Positions 1-10,490 of a DNA stretch of 64,000 bases are shown in pieces. Origin of the DNA: Plantago ovata (lineage: Eukaryota > Streptophyta > Magnoliopsida > Lamiales > Plantaginaceae); assembly GCA_028274465.1 (NCBI GenBank), contig CM051455.1, positions 68,283,677-68,347,676 of the forward strand, given 5' to 3'. The position numbers and the translations under genes are program-made. Numbering within the stretch: position 1 is the first letter of the stretch; every line of letters begins with the position of its first letter. The notes beneath the pieces are model-generated. The model had not been told where the DNA came from, made no database searches, and saw nothing but the letters and a program-made list of their open reading frames with translations.

Positions 1-74
1 TTCCTATATCAGTTTACCAAAACTTATCACAACAATTTACAAAAACAATTTTAAAAACTAGCAGACAAAATTAC

Positions 75-282
75 CATTGTAAAAGGCCTCTGGAGTCTTA
101 GTCGAAAAAACACGACACCTAGAAAGCTCAATCCTCCTTGCTCTACTGCTGACATTACTAAGAACGCCCTTCCGAACCAAGAACCGATCAAAAGAGCCAT
201 TAGACGAACACCCACATGAAGAAAAATCCAACCTTGGTCTACCACCAAACTCAAGATTATGGCAAGTCATCATTGACATCAT
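75..282 (-). CDS. Possible first exon of a host gene, plastid-targeted-like N terminus
   Basis: An open frame starts at the ATG at 282-280 and runs about 69 codons to a good splice donor (AATG|GTAATT, exon end near 75), after which the frame soon stops. I take it as exon 1, with the rest of the gene off the left edge. The peptide begins MMSMMTCHNLEF and is rich in Ser, Arg and Cys with few acidic residues, which resembles a chloroplast transit peptide. I do not recognise the family. Support comes from a TATA box about 150 bp upstream and an AT-rich leader without an upstream ATG that blocks it. The overlapping frame at 51-254 looks like a shadow. It could still be chance, because only one exon is visible. 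Confidence 0.38.
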
Positions 283-425
283 CTTGTTTTTTTCTCAAAA
301 CTTCAATTTTGATAGAGAAAAAACTCAAGAGCCCACTTCAAGAATCAACCTCAATTGCACATTTCTGTAACAAAGGAAGTGAATTTGTTTAAAATGGTTG
401 GAGGATAGCAAATTGAAGCAAAAGG

Positions 426-434
426 TTTATATAG
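426..434 (-). promoter_or_regulatory. TATA box of the leftmost minus-strand gene
   Basis: Read on the minus strand this is CTATATAAA followed by CC, a textbook plant TATA box. It lies about 145 bp upstream of the ATG at 282, so transcription would start near 395 and give a leader of about 110 nt. The function is inferred from sequence and spacing only. Confidence 0.45.
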
Positions 435-1088
435 TATGGAAGGGAAGAAAATATGAAGGGATAATTGGAAATTAGAGCCGTGAGCAAATGGAGGAAATTT
501 GGGGTGAGAGTGTATTTTGCCACACAAGTAGTCTATAGTTTGTAGAGAGTATCAAATTTGACTTGTTGGAGGCCTTATTATTTAGTAGTGCATTTTTTCA
601 TTTTTTAACAAAGAATAGGAAGTTTTTTATCAAAGGAAAGGAGACAGTGATACTTTTTGAAGGGGTTTCTGATTTTGGAAGGAAATTTGACAGGACTAAA
701 TTCAATTGTGTGTAGACATTATCTACCAGAGAAGAGAGAAACTAATAACAAGATGGAAACTTGGTGGCCTGTAATAACAATGGTGTGGTGGTTTTGTAAG
801 AGCCAGGGGATCCTCTGTGTCTCAGTGAGGGCGTTTTGTGTCTCAGATGCTGCCACGTGTAGGGTCATGATTTATTTGCAGAGTCATGGCCGAGTATATA
901 ATAATTTGTGGACAAATATTCATAACAATTAGGTAAGAATTTATTAATAATAATTAATCATTAATCCCAAGGATTTGTATGTGCGACCGGACGATAGCTG
1001 AATAGTACTAGTGTGGAGGAGATTTTGATACTACATCTTTACCACTCGAATAACCCTAGTCAGTCGAGAACAATCCAACTTAGCATAG
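435..1088. other. Intergenic, no gene recognised
   Basis: Upstream region of the minus-strand exon. A 91-codon plus-strand frame at 657-932 has no recognisable domain, no promoter signal and ordinary intergenic composition, so I do not call it. Nothing else is seen. Confidence 0.4.
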
Positions 1089-1275
1089 TTAGAAAACTTC
1101 TTTTCTTCTGAATAAAAGCTGAACTGAACAGAACTGGATAAAATTGAGTTGAACTAAATTTATTTGTAATATAAATAACTAAGAAAATCTGAACAGACAG
1201 AATTGAATTGGATTGAATTGACCTGAACTGAACAGAACTGAAAATAATAAATTTTCATACGAAGAGAATAGAGCC
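1089..1275. mobile_element. MITE-like element with GAACTGAAC core, copy 1
   Basis: A short element made mostly of degenerate GAACTGAAC/GAATTGAA repeats. The ends are imperfect inverted repeats (left TTCTTTTCTTCTGAA, right end CGAAGAGAATAGAGCC). It is clearly related to the cleaner copy at 40470-40637, which has ends GGCTCTGTTC / GAACAGAGCC. The boundaries of this older copy are approximate. No coding capacity. Confidence 0.5.
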
Positions 1276-1308
1276 TGATCCCCTAGTCTAGTCAAATACC
1301 ATACACCA

Positions 1309-1445
1309 TCCGTCCCAAAACAGTTGCACCATTTGATTTTGGAAATAAAATATAAGGAGAAAAGTTAAATAATTTTAAGTTATATTGATACTGGAGGTTG
1401 ATTTTATTTTATTGGGTATGAAGGTTAAAATGCATTAATTGACAA
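1309..1445. mobile_element. Truncated Stowaway-like MITE
   Basis: Begins CCGTCCCAAAACAGTTGCACCATTT, the same end as the complete MITEs at 21262 and 21837, and continues with the shared interior (AAATAAAATATAAGGAGAAAAG and the following GTTATATTGAT) but lacks the matching right end. A decayed fragment. Confidence 0.5.
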
Positions 1446-2061
1446 GGAGTTTTTCTTAAGAGTAAATTTAACTACTCTATTCCTACTTTTACACTCTCCA
1501 TACAACTTTACTATACCATCTTATGGCTTTGTTAAGATTTGAAACTCCGACCTGTCATGTACTACTCAACACTTTTATCAACAAATCACTTTATACCTCC
1601 TGGATAAGGAGTAACCTTACCTTTTTTTTTTCTTTCTAAACGGCAAATATTAGAACTACTGTTATATAAACATCATATATCACCTTATATATCCGCACCT
1701 AAATCACCTCATTTCTTCCCAGTGATCGAACTCTGTACCTCTTTTTTACGTTAATGGATTTAATGATTTAGTACATTTTAGTCTAGGATCATTTCATGTT
1801 ATGAATGAAAATTCTATAAGCTAACTCGTCTTATCTATTTTGTAAATTAATGTATTTCCTATCTGATTTTAATACGGATATTTTTACATTTATTCGACAA
1901 ATTAATCCGGAATGAGTTAAATAAAAAACTCTTCGGCGACTCTCCCATATTACATTGTAATCGTGAATAAGTTTCATGAGAAATGTACAATAACTTCTGG
2001 TAACATTTGTGATTGGATATTCTATCTTACGAGCTCATAAATTTAAACGTAAGGGTAAGCG
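1446..2061. other. AT-rich intergenic, nothing recognised
   Basis: No open frame of note, no terminal repeats and no RNA-like feature were recognised in this AT-rich stretch. Confidence 0.4.
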
Positions 2062-2900
2062 GTTCAATCACTATCTTGTCCAATATTTCAATCTAAATTT
2101 TATTGCCTACTGTAATAAGTTACAGTAAGTGGTTTTACCTCTGTGCATTTCTCATTTTATGTGCCCTTCTTCATCAAATATTTCCAAAACTACTAACTGA
2201 AACCTCGTCACTTATTAGATGTTTGGCTGAATGACAAAATAAACACAAGCGTTTGTGAGGATGGGTGCTTGTCAAGTTACCTAACGAGTGTCATCTCATT
2301 AAGTATCGATGATGCAAAGAATAGATGAGACAATCGTCGCTCGTTAGGGCCATACTGGCTTATTGAGTACAACTAAGCGCGCGCACACACACTAAATCAC
2401 ATTAATGTTTCGAGCTGGAACCCATTCAGGGTAAATCGGAGTTCACTGGTCAACAGTTGATGTGACAAGTGTCGTTGAATTGAAATGCCAATCACTGTTT
2501 CATCGAGTATATCAATCCAAACTTTATTGCCTATTGTAACAAGTAGCAATAAGTGGTTTTAGCTCTCGCCGGTCATGAGCTAGAGTTGTACCATATTGGT
2601 CTCTTATGTGCATTTCTCATTTTATGTTCCCTGATCTTCATCAAATATTTCCAAAACTACTAACTGAAACCACATCACTTATTAATTGTTGGCTGAATGA
2701 CAAAAGAAATACAAACGTCTATGAGGATGGGCTTGTCAAGTTACCTAACGAGCGTCATCTCATTAAGTATCGATGATGGGAAGAATAGATGGGACAATCG
2801 TCGCTCTTTAGGCCCATGTTGGCTTACTGAATAGTACAACTAAGAGCACACATTAAATCACATTAATGTTTCCAGATAAACCCATTCAGGGTAAGTCGAG
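2062..2900. repeat. Diverged tandem duplication, unit about 0.4 kb
   Basis: Copy 1 is about 2062-2440 and copy 2 about 2487-2900. Shared landmarks in order are TTTATTGCCTA, TTTCTCATTTTATGT, AAATATTTCCAAAACTACTAA, GTTACCTAACGAG, CTCATTAAGTATCGATGATG, CAATCGTCGCTC and CCCATTCAGGGTAA. The copies differ by substitutions and small indels, so the duplication is not recent. No coding frame is conserved between them. Confidence 0.75.
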
Positions 2901-3437
2901 TTGTGCCCGTCCAGCAATAGTCTCCTTAGTGCATTGTAATAAAACCGTTTCAGTTGTCTGAATACTACGACTTCCTTGCTTGTCTTATTTACCTTCTTTA
3001 GTGTTGCAAGTATTTAAACAATCATATAGAAATTAGAACGTTCATCTTTACCTCAAACCTAATATACATGGGATTGTCTACAGTGGGATTAGACTTTTGA
3101 TGGTAGAAGTATGTAGAATTGATCAGCAACGTCTTTAGGATTCAAACATGAGGATAAAGATTCTTTGTTGGGATCCTATACGTCCTTGATGCTATCACCT
3201 ATGGTGGGTTGACTTATCCAGGCTGAATAATCGAGCGAGATCTTATAGGAGCCACTTCATATGATTCGGCGTATATATGAGACCTGGACGGGATGAGAAA
3301 TGAACAATGCATTGCAATTGATGTTAAGTTTGGGTTAGTTGAGTTTAAGTTAGTACCATCAAGAAGGGGCAAATTGTAACTGGTTCACACAGACGAACTA
3401 ATGCGTATGGCTAGATAACTTTGAATCAACAGGGACT
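2901..3437. other. Left flank of the large CACTA, nothing recognised
   Basis: Unique-looking AT-rich sequence up to the target-site duplication GTT at 3438-3440. No gene, RNA or repeat was recognised. Confidence 0.4.
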
Positions 3438-3440
3438 GTT

Positions 3441-3700
3441 CACTACAAGAAAAATAGTAAATATCGATGGATGGCCATTCGTCGCTACATACCGACGGAT
3501 AGGGATGAACTTCCCTCTAAGCCCAGTTCGTGTCCTGGCTTTGCCAATTCGGCATATATTTAGCGACGGATAGACCTTAGTCGTCGCAAAATTAGAGACA
3601 TCCGTCTCTATTTGAGTTGACTGGAATTAATTTGAACTAAAAATAATACTACTTAATTAGCGACCGATAGGATCATCCGTCACTAATTTGTAATATACAA
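3441..3700. repeat. CACTA-1 left terminal and subterminal repeats
   Basis: Terminal CACTACAAGAAAAA followed by spaced copies of GTCGCTA, ACCGACGGATAG, TTAGCGACGGATAG, GACATCCGTCTC and TTAGCGACCGATAGG. In this superfamily such motifs bind the TNPA-type accessory protein; that role is inferred here. Confidence 0.7.
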
Positions 3701-3943
3701 TCGGTCTCCTGCTTCCTTCCTCCATTTCAATTCGATCCCTAAATCAATTTTCCTATTTCAACCCAGCTCCCACCACGATCGAGCCACCACCAACACTATG
3801 CCCCGCCAAAATCGTCTACATTCATCCACGTGACACCACCACCACCACGGCCAACATCGTTGCCATCACCACCGACCAAAACTTGTTGGAGGTCTTTACC
3901 ACCACCACCATTGTGCACCACCGCTGACGACTAGTGCCACCAT
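3701..3943. other. CACTA-1 interior, CCA-rich, no gene
   Basis: Interior sequence of CACTA-1 with repeated CCACCA and a possible leader (CCTAAATCAATTTTCC). It ends at the ACCAT target duplication of the composite TRIM (3939-3943). Confidence 0.4.
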
Positions 3944-4155
3944 TGTAACGACCCGACCAATTCGGCCAGTGTGGTTACTTATGGACGGACCCACACACGT
4001 TCCAACACTATGATATTGTCAGCTTTGGGCCTGAGTCCACACGAATTTGCTTTTGGAATCACCCAAAAGGCCTCATACCATGTGAGAGTGGTGGTCTAAC
4101 ACATATACCCTTTATTCCACTCGCTCTTAAGCGATGTGGGATGCGGGACATTACA
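3944..4155 (-). repeat. TRIM LTR-A, left copy
   Basis: Starts TGTAACGACCCGACC and ends GGGACATTACA, with landmarks GATATTGTCAGCTTTGGGCC, AAAAGGCCTCATACCATGTG and GCGATGTGGGAT. It matches 21100-21562 once the MITE there is removed. The minus strand just beyond it has a purine-rich run (CTTTAAGGGGGTAG, 4158-4171) fitting a polypurine tract. Confidence 0.72.
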
Positions 4156-4270
4156 AACTACCCCCTTAAAGTCTCAACGTCCTCGTCGGGCGCCTTAAGT
4201 GGTGGGGGTGATAAACTGACAATAACCTTTACCAACCGTCCAGCCGGTGCGGGCTTTGGATTGATCAAGG

Positions 4271-4283
4271 TTCTGATACCACT
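4271..4283 (-). other. Primer-binding site of TRIM internal 1
   Basis: Minus strand reads AGTGGTATCAGAA directly next to the Cassandra LTR, complementary to the 3' end of initiator methionine tRNA. An equivalent site (GTATCAGAGC, 4680-4689) ends internal 2 and was cut by the Sirevirus-1 insertion. Confidence 0.65.
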
Positions 4284-4578
4284 TGTAACGACCCGACCCA
4301 CTAATGGGCCGAGACCCAGCCCAACAGACCGGCAAGGTTACTCATGGGCACTCCCCGGGATGATATGTTGGCCCCACATACCAATACATGTTCTAATTTT
4401 TCCTCACTCGTGTGCACACCGGGAACTTCCCAGTGGGTCACCCATCATAGAATTACTCCAGAGCAAGTACGCTTAACTCTGAAGTTCTTCTAGGTGGATT
4501 CCCGAAAAGAAAGGTGCACCTTGTTGGTATGAGTAGCGTTATCGACCCTTTTAAGCCTCTGAAATCTGGGGCGTTACA
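4284..4578 (-). repeat. Cassandra-type TRIM LTR
   Basis: Starts TGTAACGACCCGACCC and ends GGGGCGTTACA, the inverted-repeat ends usual for Cassandra. It contains a 5S rRNA-derived segment on the minus strand (4410-4525). It is 295 bp long. The preceding minus-strand GGTATCAGAA (from 4282) fits a primer-binding site for initiator Met tRNA. Confidence 0.75.
4410..4525 (-). ncRNA. 5S rRNA-derived Pol III region inside the Cassandra LTR
   Basis: On the minus strand the segment contains AGTTAAGCGTACTTGCTC (5S box A region) and GATGGGTGACCCACTGGGAAG (intermediate element and box C region), in the right order and spacing. Elsewhere it has diverged from 5S rRNA. Cassandra LTRs are known to carry such Pol III-transcribable 5S segments. 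This one is part of a transposon, not a ribosomal gene; whether it is transcribed cannot be told. Confidence 0.75.
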
Positions 4579-4689
4579 ATAGAGGTGGTCCTCTAGGCCC
4601 AAGAGGTGGCTCCCACCGTCGATATAGTGTAGCACTTTGCCTCGGATGACACTTAGTTCCTGCAGTTCCGGATAGTCCCGCTCTGATAC

Positions 4690-5088
4690 TGTTAGGAAAC
4701 TTGTAATTTAGATGAGAAATTAACCATGCTACATTAAGGAAAGTCCAATAACTAGTACTCTTAAGGTCCATAGGAATTTAGAATTTTAAGGACATTGTAA
4801 AAGAGGAACGTTTGCTGAAAGACTTAGTGTAGGTACTAGTTAGGTTCTTTCATTTGCTGATGATGTACTTTATTTTTACAAACAAACTATTGAAGACCTA
4901 GAACCGCTCAGAAAGTTGAAGATTCGAAGACTGAAGACTTAGAATAATTCTGAGAAAGCTATCTAAAAAGGCACATGTTGCTCAGAAAGTGAGATTTTCA
5001 GCAACAACTTGCATAAGTGAAAATCTATATGACAGAGTAGGTTGTGCTTGCTGAAACTGAGACTGACCACTTGCTGACAACATATGTG
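4690..5088 (+). repeat. Sirevirus-1 truncated 5' LTR
   Basis: Aligns to the first 399 bp of the 3' LTR at 19051. At 5088 (ACATATGTG) it jumps straight into reverse transcriptase sequence (CCAGACTGAAGG). This breakpoint marks a deletion of several kilobases removing the LTR end, gag, protease, integrase and the start of RT. Confidence 0.85.
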
Positions 5089-5634
5089 CCAGACTGAAGG
5101 ATTGGACTATGATGAGTCTTATGCATCAGTTGCAAGATTGGATGCTATTAGACTTTTCTTAGCCTTTGCTGCTCATAATGACTTCATTGTTTATCAAATG
5201 GATGTTAAAAGTGCATTCCTAAATGGTGAACTTGCTGAAGAAGTCTACCTAGAACAACCCCCTGGCTTTGAACTTCCCTCAGAAACCAAGATGGTATACA
5301 AGCTTCAGAAAGTTGTATATGGTCTAAAGCAAGCACCTAGAGCTTGGTATGATACCTTAGCTAAGTTCTTGCTGGATAATGGTTTCAAGAAAGGTGAAGT
5401 TGATAAAACATTATTTACCATGAACCATGATGGTAAAATACTCTTAGTCCAGATTTATGTGGATGACATAATATTTGGATCTAAGGACAAGCAACTTTGT
5501 GATGATTTTGCCAAACTCATGACAAGCAAGTTTGAAATGAGTATGATGGGCAAATTGAATTATTTCCTAGGATTGCAAGTCAAGCAACTCAAAGATGGAA
5601 TATTCATAAATCAAGCAAACACCACAAGAACGGG

Positions 5635-5970
5635 ATTATTTACCGACGGATGGTATCCGTCGGTATATGGGTACCGATCCGTCGGTAACGTCTTACCGAC
5701 GGATCGGTAACTACTTACCGACGGATAAACAGCCCGTCGCTATTTTATCCGTCGGTAAAGCCTTTACCGTCGTTTCTTATTCGTCGCTAAATTTAGCGAC
5801 GAATAATACCGACGGACTGACGAATATGGGCGTTGACCAGCCCTTATCCGTCTGACCGACGGATAAATTTATCCGTCGGTGACGTTTACCGACGGATAAC
5901 GTTATCCGTCGGTATGACCGGTTGACTTAGTCAACCGGAACTTACCGACGGATAAAGTTATCCGTTGGTA
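5635..5970. repeat. CACTA-2 left subterminal repeat cluster
   Basis: More than fifteen copies of TTACCGACGGAT / ATCCGTCGGTAA in both orientations, spaced by 10-30 bp, plus related TAGCGACGAAT. Typical binding-site cluster for the element's accessory protein (inferred). Confidence 0.8.
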
Positions 5971-6185
5971 AATTTTTTTTTCTTAAAAATTTTTTTTATT
6001 ACTTTTCTTGATAATTGTACAACAACCTGTTTAATAATATAAATTTACGTACTAAAAATTAAAAATCATTAAATTTGAATTGAAAATAAAATTCAATAAA
6101 ATTCGATTCTTCAAAATAGAAAAACGTTTACTACAAATGTAAATGTGAAAGTTTTACTACAAATGCCCAACTAAAATGTAGAAAT

Positions 6186-8115
6186 CTAGGGACGACGACC
6201 ACTGGAACCCGAAGGAGCATGAGAACTGCCTTGCAAACCCGCACTCCCCGCCGTACCAGGGCTCCCCTCCCCGGTCTGAAACACAGCTCCCTCTGCGAAC
6301 GGGTCCATGTCAATGGGATGCTTCTCCAGAATCTTCTTCAGCACCAAATTCTGCGTCTCCACCTGACACAAGTAATGATCGATGTAGTTAAGAATATGAA
6401 AGATAGATGCAAGCAATGTAAATGAGCATACAAGTGGTTATACATCTACATGACATATCAACATAATATTAGCATACAAATGAATATACCTGAGACACAA
6501 GTGTGTCCTGAATGCTCTTCATCCTAGCATTCTCGGCCCTAAGTGCTGCCATCTCCTCAGCCATTCGAGAATCTGTGCTGGAGGTAGAACCGGATGAGCG
6601 CTGCAATGATTCAGCTGCAAGAGAACGTCCCAAGTTCCCTAAGCCATAGATCGACCACTTAGGGCCAGGAGGGTTCACCTCGAGGAAGGCAGCGTTCTCT
6701 TCCTCCATCGTAAGTATGTCACCCTTCTCTTCCATCTTAACCAAGTAAAAAGCCTCAACCTCCTCCTACAAGCAGTTAAGCAATACATGAGTTGATATAT
6801 TACAATACATATAGAAACTTTTTAAAAGAAATACAGTACAAGTAACTCAAAGTACTCATTTATGTACTTACATTCAGTTTCTTGGCTTTCTTGCATGTCC
6901 ACTCGCCGTTCTTGAACTTGGCATTTCTCACCATGGTCAAGTACGACAAGCATCCTTGTCCAGTGAGCCTCTGTTCATTTTGCAAAGTAATAAGTGTCAG
7001 TGTTTACAATAAAATTTTAAGAATATTGAAAGTGACTGGAGTAAAGCACAAGTTAACTTACTGCATTGAGGTCACGAGTGGCCTGAGACTGTGTGCCGAG
7101 ATGGTGCTTCGAATAGTCCTCGTCTTCACCGGAGCTGCTTCTGTCCGCCCGTGCTCGATTCTTCTTGTTCTGATCTGCTAGGTCCTCGGCATCCTGTGTC
7201 TTCCAGTAAGCCAACCACAGAGGCCACTCGCTTTCGTGGATGAATCTAGGCCTCACTCGAGACTCCTTAAGGTCGTGGACCTTGTCTCGGTAACAACGAG
7301 CACCAACAGTGTTGAAAACAAACCAAAGCTCCTTCAATAGCACGTTTGGCAAGTAGTAGTGTTTCTAACCACCAAAACAACCAATTTAGAACGACACAAC
7401 AATCAATACAACAAGAACAAGATCAACGTAAGCACAATGGTGACTAACATATCACCCAAATATAGTGGCTAACATACCACTCACATTGCCCTAAAAAAAC
7501 AACTAACACATGGTGACTAACATATCACCCAAATATAGTGGCTAACATACCACTCACGTAAATTTAGAATAAAAATAAAACAACGTTTACTAAACATTTA
7601 AGATTGTTACAATACCCGCAGCTCATCGAAGTAGAAGCCAATGACATGGTCAGGCAGCCTTGACCACTTCTCCCCACCACGGTCCTCAGATGGTGTTGGA
7701 GCGATGAACCTGGAGTTGATGATGTCACCGATCTTCGAATGGGCAGATGCAGGGTAAAACCTATTATGATTGTTAAATACAAATAAGAATGAATAAGCAT
7801 AATAAAGTATACGTAATATGTCACAAGTTAAACAACAAACTAAACAACAGAAAAGTGTACTTACGCAGCTTTCCCGTTAGGGAACAGAACAGGCTTCCCC
7901 TTATACATGGCACCCAGGGTCGGCGTCTCGTATGGACAACCATCAGCAGGTAGGTTCGCAAATGGGTCAAACTTAGCCTTCTTCTTCCTAGTTGACGATG
8001 AGGAGCTACTCCCCTCCGATAATCCAATGATGGGTGGAACTACACCCTGCTCGTACCCTGGGGCTCCAGGAACTCGTAACTCGGGTGGAATGTAGTTGCA
8101 CCTAGGTTTCGGCAT
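6186..8115 (-). CDS. CACTA-2 accessory protein (plant transposase Ptta/En/Spm family), six exons
   Basis: The start ATG at 8115 gives MPKPRCNYIPPE. Exons read approximately 8115-7865, 7757-7615, 7367-7060, 6968-6872, 6769-6491 and 6362-6186 (stop TAG). Clear junctions include GCTGC|GTAAGT after exon 1 and GTAAGT after exons 3 and 4. Joined frames stay open. Features: Ser-rich stretch then KKKAKFDPF in exon 1; DHVIGFYFDELR in exon 2; the conserved WPLWLAYWKT block in exon 3; SYLTMVRNAKFKNGEW in exon 4; IYGLGNLGRSL and a short coiled coil in exon 5. This fits the family related to maize TNPA, which binds subterminal repeats. It is not the DDE transposase. Exon limits are my reading of splice signals. 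Confidence 0.65.
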
Positions 8116-8239
8116 CTGCAAATAAAACAATATCAAGGTTAGTATGATGATATGAAATATGCACGTACAATATAAAGCATTATCAATTAACGTAAATGCA
8201 CACACAAGGGAATATACATATAAATGACATAGCAACATA

Positions 8240-9290
8240 ATTTATTAATTACCAATTAAAGGTTCCTCCAACTCTAACTCTACAAAATGATCCTCGTGCA
8301 GGGCAAACTGCCCATCTTTTTATTATTATGTTATAATCATTTCATTTAATTTTATTATAATCATTTTATTATTATGTTATAATCATTTCATTTAATTTTA
8401 CCAACCATCAACAACATCTCTAGACTAGCATCATCAACAACAACCATATGAACATATCTCTAGCCTAACATTATCAACCATATCACCAATCAACCATATA
8501 ACAACATCATCTCTAGCCTAACATCATCAACCTTATCACCAATCAACCAACCATTAACAACATCATCTCTAGCCTAGCATTGTCAACAACCATCATATGA
8601 ACATCATCTCTAACCTAACATCATCATCATATCATCATCTCGAACCCATTTTCACTTTATTTCAAAACCCCCAAATTCAGCTACAAGTCTCGATTTCCAT
8701 AAATTACTCTATTTTATCGTATTCAACTACAAAATTAACCTTATATAAGTACATAACCTAGTTATGGAACATTAATTAAATTCGATCAAATACAAAACTA
8801 AAAAAAGCCCTAAATTGATCTAAGTCTCGATTTTAATTAACAAACCCAAATTAACATAATCCAAAACTAACATTCAACTATAACAACTAATATCTACTTA
8901 ATACTAACATACATTTCCATAATTTAAGAAATCCCCAAATTAATAAAATTCCAAAATCGATTCATTACTCAATTTTAACAACAATCAACTACACATTAAG
9001 CAAAATATACTTGTATCAACTACTATGTAACATACATTTGACAATTTAACCAACAATTGGATAATTCCCAAATTAAAAATCAAATAAGGGTTAGAGTTCA
9101 TACCTTTGATTTTGCACAAATTGACCAAAAAAAATTCGAATTGAAGGTTGTTCCTTGTTCCTTGTGCAATAAGCTTCAATTTGCTACCAAAATGGATGAA
9201 AATGGTGAAGTTTTGAATGAGAAATGGAGATGAGAAGAGAGAAAAACGAGAAGAAGAAGTAAGGAGAAGCAGAAAAATGGCGTTCTGCAA
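8240..9290. other. CACTA-2 upstream region with ATC/CAAC repeats, no gene
   Basis: Noncoding. 8330-8400 repeats TTATTATGTTATAATCATTTC; 8400-8640 is a degenerate tandem of CATCATCTCTAGCCTAACATC units of about 50 bp. A 101-codon minus frame at 8985-9290 has no recognisable features and is AT-driven. The accessory gene's promoter would lie here, but I cannot pick a TATA box with confidence. Confidence 0.5.
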
Positions 9291-9299
9291 CTCCTTCGC

Positions 9300-9570
9300 C
9301 GCCGGTATATTAGAGCTTACCGACGGATAAGCTTATCCGTCGGTAAGCTTAATTTTATTTTTTATTTTTAATTTAGTTTTAATATTTAGCGACGGATAAG
9401 TTATCCGACGCTAAAATACCGACGGATCGAAATCTTTTAGCGACGGATGACGAACAAAGTGGTCAACTTTGTTCGTTATCCGTCGTCCGTCGCTAAGAGA
9501 CACCGATCCGTCGGTATTTACCGACGGATAAAATCCGTCATTTTATCCGTCGGTAAATGACGGATTTTTT
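9300..9570. repeat. CACTA-2 right subterminal repeat cluster
   Basis: Repeated CTTACCGACGGATAAG, TTTAGCGACGGAT and ATCCGTCGGTA in both orientations, the counterpart of the left cluster. Confidence 0.8.
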
Positions 9571-10490
9571 GTAGTGAAAGTATGCAAAGGAAATGCTCAT
9601 AAAGTTCAGGATCAAAGAGGAAGAAAAACCTGAAAAGATCCCTATGAGCGTTGGTACCAAATTGGGCTATACTAAACAAGATAAAAGTGTTGATGAACAC
9701 AAGTATAGGAAGCTCATTGGTTCCTTGCTGTATCTAACATCAAGTAGGCCTGACATTCAGTATGTTGTTTGTGTGTGTGCAAGATTCTAATCTGATCCAA
9801 GAGAATCACACTACAAAAAGGCACTCAAAATACTGAAATATGTCAAAGGCACAATCAATGTTGGATTATGGTATCCAAAAGATTCTAGATTAGAATTGGT
9901 AGGTTATTCTGATGCTGATCATGGAGGATCAACTCTTGATAGAAAAAAGTACCTCTGGAACTTGTCAGTTTCTAGGTACAAGATTAATATCATGGTTCAG
10001 CAAGAAGCAAACCTGTGTTGCCAATTCATCCACTGAATCTGAAGACATTGCGGCTGGTTGTTGCACAACTCAAATCCTATGGACTTAGCAACAATTAAGA
10101 GATTATGGTATTTCTACAAAGAAAACACCAATCTTTTGTGATAATACAAGAGTTATTGCTATCACACAAAATCCTAAGTTCCACTCAAGGACAAAGCACA
10201 TTGATATTAGACATAATTTCATTAGAGATCATGTGGAAAAAGGAGACATTGAGGTTGTAAAAGTAGGTACTGATGATCAACTTGCTGACATCTTTACCAA
10301 GCCCCTACCAGACAATAGGTTCGCAATGCTAAGGTATAACCTTGGATTGATTGAACTACCTCAATAAAAAGGGATACATTTGGTGGATTGTTGAAATAGG
10401 CATTCAGCAAGCCAATGGTTGCTTAAAATTATTCCTTGAAAAGTCTCTTTCCACCGACTCCTCTAAAAAGTGATGGTTGTACACGAAATG

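Larger units (their letters stand above)
5620..9576 (-). mobile_element. CACTA-2: 3,957-bp CACTA element with one gene
   Basis: The left end is CACCACAAGAACGG and the right end the inverse of CACTACAAAAAATCCGTC, with AAA duplicated on both sides (5617-5619, 9577-9579). Both ends are packed with ACCGACGGATAA-type repeats. It interrupts the RT frame of Sirevirus-1, which proves it is the younger insertion. It carries a six-exon accessory gene but no TNP2-type transposase, so it should depend on another element for movement. One TIR base has drifted (CACCA instead of CACTA). Confidence 0.85.
5089..10367 (+). pseudogene. pol: Sirevirus-1 pol remnant: reverse transcriptase and RNase H, split by CACTA-2
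   Basis: Part 1 (5089-5619) encodes copia RT from [12 protein letters not shown] through [23 protein letters not shown] and the catalytic YVDDII. Part 2 (9577-10367) resumes with the end of RT and RNase H (YSDADHGGS, later IFTKPLPDNRF) to a TAA at 10365. The reading is cut by the 3,957-bp CACTA-2 at a duplicated AAA. Further damage includes a stop just after VCARF (near 9789), an extra base near 9947 and a changed WIQ site near 10083. The normal product copies retrotransposon RNA into DNA; this copy cannot. The frame around 5084 borrows its Met from the fused LTR. Confidence 0.9.

Noticed and set aside
657..932. 91-codon plus-strand frame
   Set aside because: No domain, no promoter, composition like the surrounding noncoding DNA.
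4410..4525. A genuine 5S rRNA gene
   Set aside because: Sequence is diverged outside the promoter boxes and lies within TG..CA LTR ends of a Cassandra element.
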